Shown piece by piece: positions 26,253 to 34,485 of a DNA stretch of 64,000 nt. The stretch lies in contig RXIV01000008.1 of assembly GCA_003989085.1 (NCBI GenBank), positions 1 to 64,000 of the forward strand, in the 5' to 3' direction. Under the pieces are notes generated by a model that worked only from the letters and a program-made list of their open reading frames with translations, ran no database searches and was not told the DNA's origin. The DNA is from Candidatus Competibacteraceae bacterium. Its GTDB lineage: Bacteria; Pseudomonadota; Gammaproteobacteria; Competibacterales; Competibacteraceae. Positions within the stretch are counted from its first letter, which is position 1; each line of letters opens with the position of its first letter. Made by a program: the position numbers and the translations under genes.

Positions 26253-26367
26253 AAGCCCGTAAGCCCGCAAGCCCGCAAGCCCCATCACCTGCCTCCAGAT
26301 CGCGCCGTCCGGCTCGGAAAAGTCGCCACGCCGGGCGTTTTCCGGTTCCAGCAAGTATGCTAAGCAA

Positions 26368-26429
26368 GTTATCCTCAACTCACCGCCACTGGTTGCCATC
26401 ATTTGCTATTTGTCGCCATGCCCCGATCC
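26368..26429 (+). repeat. Diverged duplicate of the tamA start region (copy B)
   Basis: Partner of 24192-24260. It contains the region just before and the first codons of tamA (ATG at 26418). Together the two copies bracket about 2.1 kb that holds the csb1/csb2 relics, both CRISPR-like repeats and the zinc-ribbon gene. Confidence 0.6.
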
Positions 26430-28226
26430 GGTCTGCTCTTACTCTCCGCCTGGCTGCTGTTCTGCGGCCTGATTTTGATTGCTGGATCGCGCCCGGTGCA
26501 GGCGGATACGGCGTTGCTGGCTACGGTGGAATCCGCCAACAACGGGACGCTGACGGTGCGGGTCGAGGGACTGGACGGGCCATTGCGCGACAACGTGCTG
26601 GCTGCACTGGAACTCAATCGTTTTTCCGGGAAAGCCGCCCCGGAAGAAAGCCGACTGCGCTGGCTGCACAATGACGCCCCCCGCCAAATCAGCGAGGCGC
26701 TGCAACCCTTCGGTTATTACCAGCCGGTGATCAAGTCGACGCTGGAGCGCACGGCGGACGGTTGGGAGGCGCGGTATCACATTGAACCCGGCCCACCGCT
26801 CACGATTGATACGGTGGACGTGGAAATTCTTGGCGAAGGCAAGGATGACCCGGTCTTTCAAAAACTGCTGGCTAAAGTACCGTTGGTCCACGGGCAAATT
26901 CTCGATCAGGCCCAGTACGAGCAGTTCAAGCAAAATCTGGAATCGTTGGCGACCGAGCGCGGCTATTTCAAAGCCCGGCTGGTTGAACACGCCATTCAGG
27001 TCAATTTGCAGACCCATCAGGCCACGATCCGGCTGCATTACGACACCGGCCCGCGTTACCGCTTCGGCGCTATCGCCTTCCAGCAGGATGTGCTGTCGCT
27101 CAAGCTGCTGGAGCGTTATCCGCAGTTCAAGGCCGGCGATCCCTACGACGCCAACCAGTTGCTGAAACTGCAAAGCGATCTCGGCAACACCCCCTATTTC
27201 AGCCAGGTGCAGGTCAATGCCCCGCCTGACGAAGCCACCGATACCACGCCGGTCGCGGTGGAATTGGAACCCGGCAAGTCCAATAAATACAGCGCCGGGC
27301 TGGGTTACGGGACCGATACCGGCGTACGCGGCAAACTAAAAATGGAACAGCGCCGGATCAACCGTGAGGGCCATCACGCCGAAGAAGAACTGCTGGTGTC
27401 GTCCATTAAGTCGTCATTGGGCGCTAAATACATGATTCCTGGTAAAAACCCGACCACGGACGAATATGCCCTGACCGCCGCCTACATCAATCAGAATTAC
27501 GAGCAGCAGGACTACGAACTAGGCTCCTTGGGCGGTAGCTGGCAGCAGCAGGACGGCAAATGGTTGAAGAACTTTAATCTTAGTTACCAATACGAACGCT
27601 ATCAGGCGATCAACAGCGCTAATTCCGCCACCACCTCATCGCTGCTGCTGATTCCCGGCCTGAACTGGACCTGGATCGACGCCGATGACCGCCTGAACCC
27701 CAGTCGTGGCCTACTGTTCGGCTTCGAGCTGCGCGGCGCGGCGACCGAACTGCTGTCCGATACGACCTTCGCCCAAGGGGTGCTGCATTTGAAAGGGGTG
27801 TATGCCTTTAATGATGTCAGCCGGATCATTGCCCGCAGTGATTTGGGCGCGACCGTGATTGATCAGGGTATTAGCTCGTTGCCGACCTCGCTGCGCTTTT
27901 TCGCCGGCGGTGACGCCAGTGTGCGCGGTTATGCCTATAACAGCATCGGTCCGACGGATGCGGCGGGCGATGTGATCGGCGGCAAGAATCTGCTGATCGC
28001 CAGTCTGGAATATGAACACCGGATCTGGGATGGCTGGAGCCTGGCGACGTTCGTCGACAGCGGCGACGCCTTCGATGGCGCCAGCCCCGAATTGAAAACC
28101 GGGGTTGGGCTAGGCGTGCGCTGGCGGTCGCCAGTCGGGCCGGTGCGGCTGGATTTTGCTTCCGGGCTGGATCGCCCGCCCGGCGATACATTCCGCTTCT
28201 CGTTCAGCATTGGGCCTGACCTGTGA
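26418..28226 (+). CDS. tamA: Outer membrane translocation/assembly protein TamA
   Basis: An Omp85-family protein (602 aa) of the outer membrane that works with TamB in moving or assembling outer membrane material. It has a signal sequence (SGLLLLSAWLLFCGLILIAG...VQA), three POTRA domains (about 35-265) and a C-terminal 16-strand barrel with FAGGDASVRGYAYNSIGP (the VRG[F/Y] lid-lock motif) and the GVGLGVRWRSPVGPVRLDFA strand. It ends in the Phe-rich FRFSFSIGPDL, as expected for a BAM substrate. ATG 26418 is used; a TTG at 26403 is in frame. tamB overlaps the stop by 4 nt. Confidence 0.94.
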   Translation: MPRSGLLLLSAWLLFCGLILIAGSRPVQADTALLATVESANNGTLTVRVEGLDGPLRDNVLAALELNRFSGKAAPEESRLRWLHNDAPRQISEALQPFGYYQPVIKSTLERTADGWEARYHIEPGPPLTIDTVDVEILGEGKDDPVFQKLLAKVPLVHGQILDQAQYEQFKQNLESLATERGYFKARLVEHAIQVNLQTHQATIRLHYDTGPRYRFGAIAFQQDVLSLKLLERYPQFKAGDPYDANQLLKLQSDLGNTPYFSQVQVNAPPDEATDTTPVAVELEPGKSNKYSAGLGYGTDTGVRGKLKMEQRRINREGHHAEEELLVSSIKSSLGAKYMIPGKNPTTDEYALTAAYINQNYEQQDYELGSLGGSWQQQDGKWLKNFNLSYQYERYQAINSANSATTSSLLLIPGLNWTWIDADDRLNPSRGLLFGFELRGAATELLSDTTFAQGVLHLKGVYAFNDVSRIIARSDLGATVIDQGISSLPTSLRFFAGGDASVRGYAYNSIGPTDAAGDVIGGKNLLIASLEYEHRIWDGWSLATFVDSGDAFDGASPELKTGVGLGVRWRSPVGPVRLDFASGLDRPPGDTFRFSFSIGPDL

Positions 28227-31200
28227 GCACCTTCCGCGCCGTGAGCCGCCTGCTGTTCCGGCTGTTTTTGCTACTGCCATTGTTGTTGCTAGTGATTCTG
28301 CTGCTGGCGGCAGGATGGGCGGTGTCCACCGAAACCGGTTTGAAGGCGCTGCTGGCGCTGGCCGAACGAACTCTGCCCGGCCAGTTCAGTTACGGCCAGG
28401 CTGGCGGTTCTCTGCTGGGGCCATTGTGGATCAAACAATTACGCTATCAGGATGGCGCGCTGAAGGTTGCGCTGGCTAACGGGGAATTGGACTGGAACCC
28501 TGCCGATCTGCTTAACGCTACGCTGACGCTTGACCGATTGCATCTGGACGGGCTGGACCTGAGCCTGCCGCCCGGCGACCCGGCGGCTCCGGCGACTAAA
28601 ACGCTGGCGTTGCCGGAGATTCAATTACCGCTGGCTATCCAGATTGCCGATGTAGAGGTTCGCGATGTTCATATCCAACCTCCTGATGCCGAGCCGGTGC
28701 TGATTGAGGCTATTCATCTGAAAGCCCATACCGAAGCTGGCGCTTTAACCATTGATCCGCTGGAAATCTGGGCGGCGCAAGGCGATCTGCACCTCAGCGG
28801 GCGACTGAACCCGACGGGAGGCTATCCGCTCAGCGTGCAACTGGCCTGGCAATGGTTGACCCCGGATCAGGGAACGGTGACGGGACAAGGCGCGATTCAA
28901 GGCCAATTGCGCGACCAATTGCAATTAACGCAGCGAATCACTGGCCCGGCGACCTTGGAACTCAGCGGCGAAGTCCGCCAGCCGCTGGATTCGCAGCCGG
29001 CCTGGTCGGTTCAGGCCAAACTGGAAATGGCCGATCTCAAGCCGCTAGCTCCTGAGCTGGCCGGTCAGCCGCTCACTGCTCAAATCAAGGCCCAAGGTGT
29101 TTTGGCCCAGTTTCAGGGTCAAGGCGAAGTCAATGTTGGTTTGCCAAAACTGGGCCGGACGACGGCCCGGTTTAGCGCTGCGGGTGATGAAGCTTCACTG
29201 CGTTTGGAGCAATTAAAACTAACCGCAGCCGATCAACCGTTATCCCTTAACCTCAAGGGTGATCTGAAATTTGCCGAATTGCAATTCAACGCCGCTGGGC
29301 AGTGGCAGTCACTGGTCTGGCCGTTGACGGGAACGCCGCAAGTCGCCAGCCCTAAAGGCGATTTTACCATTCAGGGCGCAATGACGGATTACCGCTTTCA
29401 ACTGGCTGCCGAAGTGCAAGGGCCGGATATTCCAAAAGGCCAATGGACTGTCAGTGGACGAGGTTCTGATCGAGCAGTGCGTGAAGTGAAGTTGAATGGG
29501 AAGACGCTGGACGGCTTGATTGAAGGCAATGTTGAGGCTGCCTGGCTGCCGGTGTTGCGTTGGCAAGCAGCATTGACTGGCGTCGGCTTAAATCCAGGAG
29601 TGCAATGGAAAGACCTGCCCGGCAAGTTGAATCTGCGACTGAAAAGCGACGGGAGTTTGGATAAAACCCTGCGAGCCAGCTTGCTGCTTGAAGATCTGAG
29701 CGGCACACTAAGCGGCCAGACAGTGCGCGGCGCTGCTGATCTGATGGTCGTGGATCAAAACCTGACCATCAAGGCACTAAAAATTAATGCCGGTGATTCC
29801 AAAATAGAAGCGGATGGATCATTAGCACAGCGTTGGGCATTACGTTGGAAAGTGGCCGCACCACGGTTGCAAGGGCTAATTCCAGGACTGAGTGGCAGCA
29901 TTAGCAGTACGGGTCAATTGACGGGGCCGCGCGATCATCCTGAAATCGCCGCTGATTTCACTGTGCAGAATCTCAATTATGGCGATACCCGGATTCGACA
30001 AGTGCGTGGTACAGTTAATGTCGATACCGGGGGGGCGAATCACTCTAAGTTACAGGTGAATGGGCAGGGGTTGATGCTTGGCGGGCAGCAATGGAAGAGC
30101 CTGATTTTGGACGGTTCCGGGACGCCTGCCGCACATGAAGTCAAGGCGGAACTAGCCGGCGATCCGGGTCAGTTTAATGTGGCGCTGGCGGGTAATCTGC
30201 AACTGCCGACGCTGACCTGGCAGGGCAGAATCACGCAATGGGCGATGAAAAATACTGCCGCCGGTACCTGGAATCTGGATAAACCGGTGACCTTGCGAGC
30301 TTCGGCTAAAGAAGCCAATCTCGACACCGTCTGTATGAATAGCGCCCCAACCCGGTTGTGCTTGCAAGGACACTGGCAGGATGGACGCGGTTTCAATGCC
30401 AAGGTTAAATTAGACCATCTTGCACCAGAACGATTTAAAGCCTTTCTGCAGCCCGGTGTAGCGCTCGCCACTAGCATTAGTGGTGAAGCCACGATCAGTG
30501 GCAAGGATGCTAGAACTATGCAAGGCAAGATCAATCTGAGCGTTGCGCCCGGCAGTCTACGAATGGAAACTAACGGTCAGCTCCTGCATTTCACGCTGAA
30601 TGGGGGCCATCTGCAAAGCGATTTAAATGGTCGCATACTGAATACCCAAGCTAAACTCGATCTTGCCAAGACCGGGCAAGTGCAGGCCAATCTGCAAATC
30701 GAGGATCCATTGGGAACTGCTCGGTTGAATGGCAAGATCAATGCGGCGCTGACTGATTTGAGTGTGATTTCACTATTCGCCCCGCAAATACAGAAAGTAT
30801 CTGGCCAGGTACGGGCGGATGTCAGTGCGACCGGTGTTTTACCTAAATTAGCCTTACGCGGTGAAATCCGTCTGGATAACGCCAGCGCAACGCTTCCTGA
30901 AGCCGGTATTCAACTCCAGAATCTGCAATTCACTGCTATCGGCACTGGGCAGGGGCCACTACAATTGTCTGGATCAGTACGTTCCGGTTCTGGGCAATTG
31001 CAATTATCCGGTGAGGCAGATCCGCTCAAACCGCAATTAGTGCTGAAGATCAAGGGACAAGGCTTTCAAGCCCTGAATACCGCTGATTTGCAAATTCAGA
31101 TCAGTCCTGACTTGCAATTAAGTGTCACGCAGCAGCAAGTGCAGGTAGATGGTGAATTAACGGTTCCCCACGCTTTTCTGCGGCCTGGTGGCGACCGGCC

Positions 31201-32005
31201 TGGTGTGATTCGTCCGTCTGATGATGTAGTGATCGTCAATAATGCGCATGGCGAAGCGCCGCCGCCTAAACCTCAAGGCATTGATCTTTACGCCAAGGTG
31301 CAGGTCATTTTAGGCGATGATGTGCGCATAGAAACCGCCGCTTTCCAAGGTCATCTCAAGGGCAAACTGTTGGTGGAGGAGACCCCGCAACTAGCGCCTC
31401 GTGGCAGCGGCAGCATTGAAGTTGTTGCCGGCAATTACCGGATTTATGGCGAAGAGATTCAGATTCAGAAAGGGCAATTACTTTTCAGCAGCAGCCCGCT
31501 TGATAATCCGGGGCTGAATTTACGGGTGGTGCGGCAGAACGATAATTCTGCAACCGGTGATTCTATTACTGCCGGTGCTCAGATTCGCGGGACGCTGAAA
31601 AAACCACTGCTGACGTTGTTCTCTGATCCGAAGATGCCCAATTCCAGCATTCTGTCCTATCTGGTCTTGGGGCGGGGGCCGCAGGATGGTTCAGGCGGCG
31701 AATCAGCCTTGCTGTATAAGGCAGCCAGCGCGATGGGTTTCGGGGCGGGAACGCTGACCAAGAGCCTGAGTGAGGCGTTTGGACTGGATTCGCTGCAATT
31801 GAATTCTGGCGAAGGCAGCAAGACAACATCGCTGATGCTCGGCAAATACCTGTCGCCGGATTTATATGTAGGTTATGGCGTCGGGCTATTCAGTGCGGTT
31901 AACAGCTTTAATGTCAAATACCGGATCAGTAAACGGCTGATGTTTGAATCAAACAGCAGCGTATCTGGAGTAGGCGCTGATTTGATTTATACTATTGAGC
32001 GTTGA
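28223..32005 (+). CDS. tamB: Translocation/assembly module and AsmA-like lipid-transfer protein TamB
   Basis: A very long periplasm-spanning protein (1260 aa) anchored in the inner membrane by one N-terminal helix (LFRLFLLLPLLLLVILLLAA). The bulk is repetitive beta-rich sequence of the AsmA/VPS13-like groove type, and the conserved DUF490 domain occupies the last 350 residues (AKVQVILGDDVRIETAAFQG, VVAGNYRIYGEEIQIQKGQL, SYLVLGRGP, and the ending FNVKYRISKRLMFESNSS). It forms a complex with TamA and is linked to phospholipid delivery to the outer membrane. The GTG start at 28223 overlaps the tamA stop (GTGA), so the pair is translationally coupled. Confidence 0.94.
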   Translation: MSTFRAVSRLLFRLFLLLPLLLLVILLLAAGWAVSTETGLKALLALAERTLPGQFSYGQAGGSLLGPLWIKQLRYQDGALKVALANGELDWNPADLLNATLTLDRLHLDGLDLSLPPGDPAAPATKTLALPEIQLPLAIQIADVEVRDVHIQPPDAEPVLIEAIHLKAHTEAGALTIDPLEIWAAQGDLHLSGRLNPTGGYPLSVQLAWQWLTPDQGTVTGQGAIQGQLRDQLQLTQRITGPATLELSGEVRQPLDSQPAWSVQAKLEMADLKPLAPELAGQPLTAQIKAQGVLAQFQGQGEVNVGLPKLGRTTARFSAAGDEASLRLEQLKLTAADQPLSLNLKGDLKFAELQFNAAGQWQSLVWPLTGTPQVASPKGDFTIQGAMTDYRFQLAAEVQGPDIPKGQWTVSGRGSDRAVREVKLNGKTLDGLIEGNVEAAWLPVLRWQAALTGVGLNPGVQWKDLPGKLNLRLKSDGSLDKTLRASLLLEDLSGTLSGQTVRGAADLMVVDQNLTIKALKINAGDSKIEADGSLAQRWALRWKVAAPRLQGLIPGLSGSISSTGQLTGPRDHPEIAADFTVQNLNYGDTRIRQVRGTVNVDTGGANHSKLQVNGQGLMLGGQQWKSLILDGSGTPAAHEVKAELAGDPGQFNVALAGNLQLPTLTWQGRITQWAMKNTAAGTWNLDKPVTLRASAKEANLDTVCMNSAPTRLCLQGHWQDGRGFNAKVKLDHLAPERFKAFLQPGVALATSISGEATISGKDARTMQGKINLSVAPGSLRMETNGQLLHFTLNGGHLQSDLNGRILNTQAKLDLAKTGQVQANLQIEDPLGTARLNGKINAALTDLSVISLFAPQIQKVSGQVRADVSATGVLPKLALRGEIRLDNASATLPEAGIQLQNLQFTAIGTGQGPLQLSGSVRSGSGQLQLSGEADPLKPQLVLKIKGQGFQALNTADLQIQISPDLQLSVTQQQVQVDGELTVPHAFLRPGGDRPGVIRPSDDVVIVNNAHGEAPPPKPQGIDLYAKVQVILGDDVRIETAAFQGHLKGKLLVEETPQLAPRGSGSIEVVAGNYRIYGEEIQIQKGQLLFSSSPLDNPGLNLRVVRQNDNSATGDSITAGAQIRGTLKKPLLTLFSDPKMPNSSILSYLVLGRGPQDGSGGESALLYKAASAMGFGAGTLTKSLSEAFGLDSLQLNSGEGSKTTSLMLGKYLSPDLYVGYGVGLFSAVNSFNVKYRISKRLMFESNSSVSGVGADLIYTIER

Positions 32006-32049
32006 AAGGCTTCAACTGTCTTGGCGCTTTACTCGATTCGTCCTGCTTT

Positions 32050-32631
32050 TCAACCGTAATCCTTCGGTTCATTACCGGCTTTCCACTTAATGTTGCAGCC
32101 GATGCTAGGTTTTTGCTCCATGACCACCGGTTGCCCTGTCAATACCGCATCCGCTGCCGCCCGCAAATTAACACCCGTAATCGGTATCTGATTGCCAGGC
32201 CGACTGCCGTCGAACTGACCGCGATAAACCAGCGTGCGATCTGCATTAAATAGAAAGAAATCTGGAGTACAAGCGGCGCGATAGGCTTTAGCCGTTGCCT
32301 GAGTTTCGTCGTAGAGGTACGGAAATGGATAACCAAAGGTTTTAGCTTCCTCCGCCATTTTCGCTGGACTGTCGTCGGGATAATTAGCAGCATCGTTGGC
32401 ATTAATGGCGATCACTACTAGTCCTCGTTGTTGGTAGTCGCGGGTGAAATCCACCACGCCTTGGCGAATATGCTTGACAAACGGACAGTGATTGCATGTG
32501 AAGATCACTAGCAGCGCTGGTGCAGTGTGAAAATCATCCAATGAAATGGTTTTGCCGGTGGCCGGCTCGGGCAGACTGAATGCCGGCGCTGGCGTACCCA
32601 AGGGCAGCATGGTGGAAGCGGTTTGGGCCAT
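32050..32631 (-). CDS. Thioredoxin-like/AhpC-TSA family protein
   Basis: A cytoplasmic redox protein of 193 aa with a thioredoxin fold. It reads PLGTPAPAFSLPEP at the N-terminus, then LLVIFTCNHCPFVKHIRQG with a C-N-H-C pair, YLYDETQATAKAYRAACTPD with the resolving region, and RGQFDGSRPGNQ. This is the PRX-like1 subfamily, distinct from typical peroxiredoxins because the active site is CxxC. ATG 32631 is chosen for the perfect AGGAGG 8 nt upstream; the open frame to 32724 is not needed. It is convergent with tamB. The substrate is unknown. Confidence 0.88.
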   Translation of the reverse strand: MAQTASTMLPLGTPAPAFSLPEPATGKTISLDDFHTAPALLVIFTCNHCPFVKHIRQGVVDFTRDYQQRGLVVIAINANDAANYPDDSPAKMAEEAKTFGYPFPYLYDETQATAKAYRAACTPDFFLFNADRTLVYRGQFDGSRPGNQIPITGVNLRAAADAVLTGQPVVMEQKPSIGCNIKWKAGNEPKDYG

Positions 32632-32709
32632 GTTAAGCCTCCTAAAAATGTTGGATTCTGGGGCCGGGGAGAAGAGCTTGTCGGTCAGCCAGTGTGAACA
32701 GACGTTTTC

Positions 32710-32738
32710 TTGACGACCCTCCATCTGATCTGCATAAT
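32710..32738 (+). promoter_or_regulatory. Sigma70 promoter of tRNA-Met
   Basis: TTGACG (32710-32715) and CATAAT (32733-32738) are separated by exactly 17 nt, 35 nt upstream of the mature tRNA 5' end. The spacing and location suit a stable-RNA promoter. Confidence 0.6.
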
Positions 32739-32773
32739 CCCACCCTCTTCTTCAATCTCTCCCCTCGCTTCAT

Positions 32774-32850
32774 GGCTATGTAGCTCAGCTGGTTAGAGCA
32801 CGGCACTCATAATGCCGGTGTCGGTGGTTCGAGTCCACCCATAGCCACCA
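32774..32850 (+). tRNA. tRNA-Met (anticodon CAT), elongator
   Basis: A 77-nt gene including an encoded CCA end. The acceptor stem GGCTATG pairs with CATAGCC (32840-32846). The D arm contains AGCTCAGCTGGTTAGAGC, the anticodon arm CGGCA-CTCATAA-TGCCG, and the T arm has GGTTCGAGTCC. The anticodon and a perfectly paired first base pair (G-C) indicate elongator rather than initiator tRNA. A Met/Ile2 (lysidine) ambiguity exists for CAT, but the body matches elongator Met. The accessory island begins directly after it. Confidence 0.95.
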
Positions 32851-33082
32851 TGTCGATATTAATCAGTTCCTTTGTGGTTTTACCTCAGCCTTGCTCAGCC
32901 TTGTGTAGCGCGCCGCGACCAGATCGTAGCGTGTCATCAGAGCGGCGATTGCTGTCCGTACATTCTCCGATGCCCAGTGGATGTAGCGTCCGATTATCGT
33001 GGTGGGCGGCAGGTCCGCTCCGTGCGGGATGATGCTCAACTCGCGCCCCGTTCGGCTGCTTGCTACTTTGAGGAATTCTGCA
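32851..33082 (+). other. Island left end with attC-like half site (33004-33056)
   Basis: About 230 bp without a convincing gene. Bases 33004-33056 match 35983-36034 with roughly four in five identities (GGGCGGCAGG, GTGCGGGATGA, TCAACTCGCGCC), ending GTTCGGC where the other copy ends GTTAGAC. It looks like a decayed right half of an attC site marking the start of the cassette array. Confidence 0.45.
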
Positions 33083-33520
33083 ATGGCGTGCCCTGACCTC
33101 CAGCTTTATATTGCATCGGATGCCACCTATCATGATATCGGTCAATTCCTCGACATCGACTTCAATAACTGCACTGCCCCTTCAGATGGCTGCTTCCGTG
33201 CGCGACAACGGATCGGGCGCATTGGACTATGGTGGAAAACAGATGTTGCTTTTAAGTGGGGGCAGTATGGAGCGTCTTGGATGCGGATGCTCTCGTTTAG
33301 GTGTCCATATTCGTGGTTGGCAATCCGTGACCATATCGTCCTGGATCTTTGCTACGAACTTAACCGTCGGTTCCCTGGAACTTATCTAGGCCTCTATGAC
33401 ACTGGTATGTTCTTCCTGCGGGATAACGTGTTATCGCTTAACGTCGACTCAAAGGAGTACTTCTCACGGTGGCCCTCGCGTTTCCAAAGCGCTAATTGGC
33501 AGAACCTCCCACCGATCTGA
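33083..33520 (+). CDS. Unknown cassette-type protein
   Basis: A 145-aa protein that I do not recognise. From ATG 33083 (GAGG upstream but 11 nt away) it reads MACPDLQLYIASDATYHDI, with a conserved-looking aromatic middle (LWWKTDVAFKWGQYGASWMR) and a C-terminal part LGLYDTGMFFLRDNVLSLN. No signal peptide or membrane helix is seen. Its stop codon lies inside the first attC-like site, the arrangement expected of an integron cassette gene. Composition is lower in GC than the surrounding chromosome. The longer open frame back to 32999 is not supported. Confidence 0.55.
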   Translation: MACPDLQLYIASDATYHDIGQFLDIDFNNCTAPSDGCFRARQRIGRIGLWWKTDVAFKWGQYGASWMRMLSFRCPYSWLAIRDHIVLDLCYELNRRFPGTYLGLYDTGMFFLRDNVLSLNVDSKEYFSRWPSRFQSANWQNLPPI

Positions 33521-33619
33521 CGTGTTCTACCGAAGCACAACCGAACTAGCGGTTGCAGCGGAGCGCCCGCAGCGGGTGTTTGCTCGGATGGCGCGGGCCA
33601 GCTGAACCTATCGTTAGGC
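33515..33619 (+). repeat. attC-like recombination site 1
   Basis: It starts with ATCTGAC (one mismatch to RYYYAAC) across the stop of the preceding gene and ends with GTTAGGC (33613-33619), a perfect GTTRRRY core. Internal short stems are present (AACCG/CGGTT; CCCGC-A-GCGGG). The length of 105 nt is within the attC range. Confidence 0.5.
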
Positions 33620-33650
33620 GGCATTTACGAGCACTGAAGGTGATTCGGAA

Positions 33651-34394
33651 ATGATTGAGAACACAAGTCACCTTGCTGGCAAGGTTGCTCTTATCACGGG
33701 TGGCAACCGCGGAATTGGGCGAACCATTACTTTGGCGCTAGCGGAAGCCGGAGCGGATATTGCTCTTAGTTATCGTGGCCGGGAGAGCGAAGCCTTGCAG
33801 GTTAGGTCGGAACTGGAGAGCCGCGGCCATCGGTGTGTGGTCATGCAAGCGGACGTCTCTGTTGTTGCAGATGTATCCCGGATGATCGGGTCGATTGAAG
33901 AATCTCTAGGAGGAGTCAGCATCCTCGTCAACAACGCGGGGATGTCCTCTCCGCGATCCATTGAAGCCGTTACCGAAGATGATTGGGACAAGATCATTGC
34001 TGTCAATCTCAAGTCTGTTTTCTTGGTTACTCAAGCGGTGCTGCCGTACATGCGTTCCCAAAAGTGGGGACGAATTATCAACATGACGTCAGTAGCCATC
34101 CAATTGGGTGGCATTGTTGGTCCACACTATGCCGCGTCTAAAGCGGGTATTTGGGGGCTGACCCATTCATATGCTTCAAAATTGGCCGGTGAAGGTATTA
34201 CGGTAAATGCTGTCGCACCTGCCCTAATTGATACAGAGATGATTGCCGGCAATCCACAGGCGCAGCCTGAGCGGATTCCCGTCGGTCGTCTGGGATCGCC
34301 CCAAGAAGTCGCCGATGTTGTAGCAATGTTGGCTTGTAATGGCTATATCACCGGCCAGACTATTAACGTCAATGGTGGTTTATACATGAGCTGA
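33651..34394 (+). CDS. SDR-family oxidoreductase (FabG-like)
   Basis: A classical short-chain dehydrogenase/reductase of 247 aa, NAD(P)-dependent. The Rossmann motif TGGNRGIG (about 17-24), NNAG (about 92-95), the catalytic Ser in NMTSVAIQ, Tyr/Lys in HYAASKAGIWGL (YxxxK) and the C-terminal TGQTINVNGGLYMS are all present. It resembles 3-oxoacyl-ACP reductases and sugar or antibiotic-modifying SDRs; the substrate is unknown. It sits alone between two attC-like sites, with ATG 33651 only 32 nt after the GTTAGGC core, as in integron cassettes. Confidence 0.88.
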   Translation: MIENTSHLAGKVALITGGNRGIGRTITLALAEAGADIALSYRGRESEALQVRSELESRGHRCVVMQADVSVVADVSRMIGSIEESLGGVSILVNNAGMSSPRSIEAVTEDDWDKIIAVNLKSVFLVTQAVLPYMRSQKWGRIINMTSVAIQLGGIVGPHYAASKAGIWGLTHSYASKLAGEGITVNAVAPALIDTEMIAGNPQAQPERIPVGRLGSPQEVADVVAMLACNGYITGQTINVNGGLYMS

Positions 34395-34411
34395 AGTGTG
34401 AAGTATTTGCT

Positions 34412-34458
34412 GTCTAACAATCAGTTTCAGCGGACAGCGCTACGCGCCCCTGTTAGGC
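34412..34458 (+). repeat. attC-like recombination site 2
   Basis: GTCTAAC (34412-34418, perfect RYYYAAC) and GTTAGGC (34452-34458, perfect GTTRRRY) bound a 47-nt element. The first half, GTCTAACAATCAGTTTCAG, resembles the left half of attC sites of aadA-type cassettes. It is somewhat shorter than usual attC sites. Confidence 0.55.
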
Positions 34459-34485
34459 CTAATAGAAATATGTGAGGTAATTATC

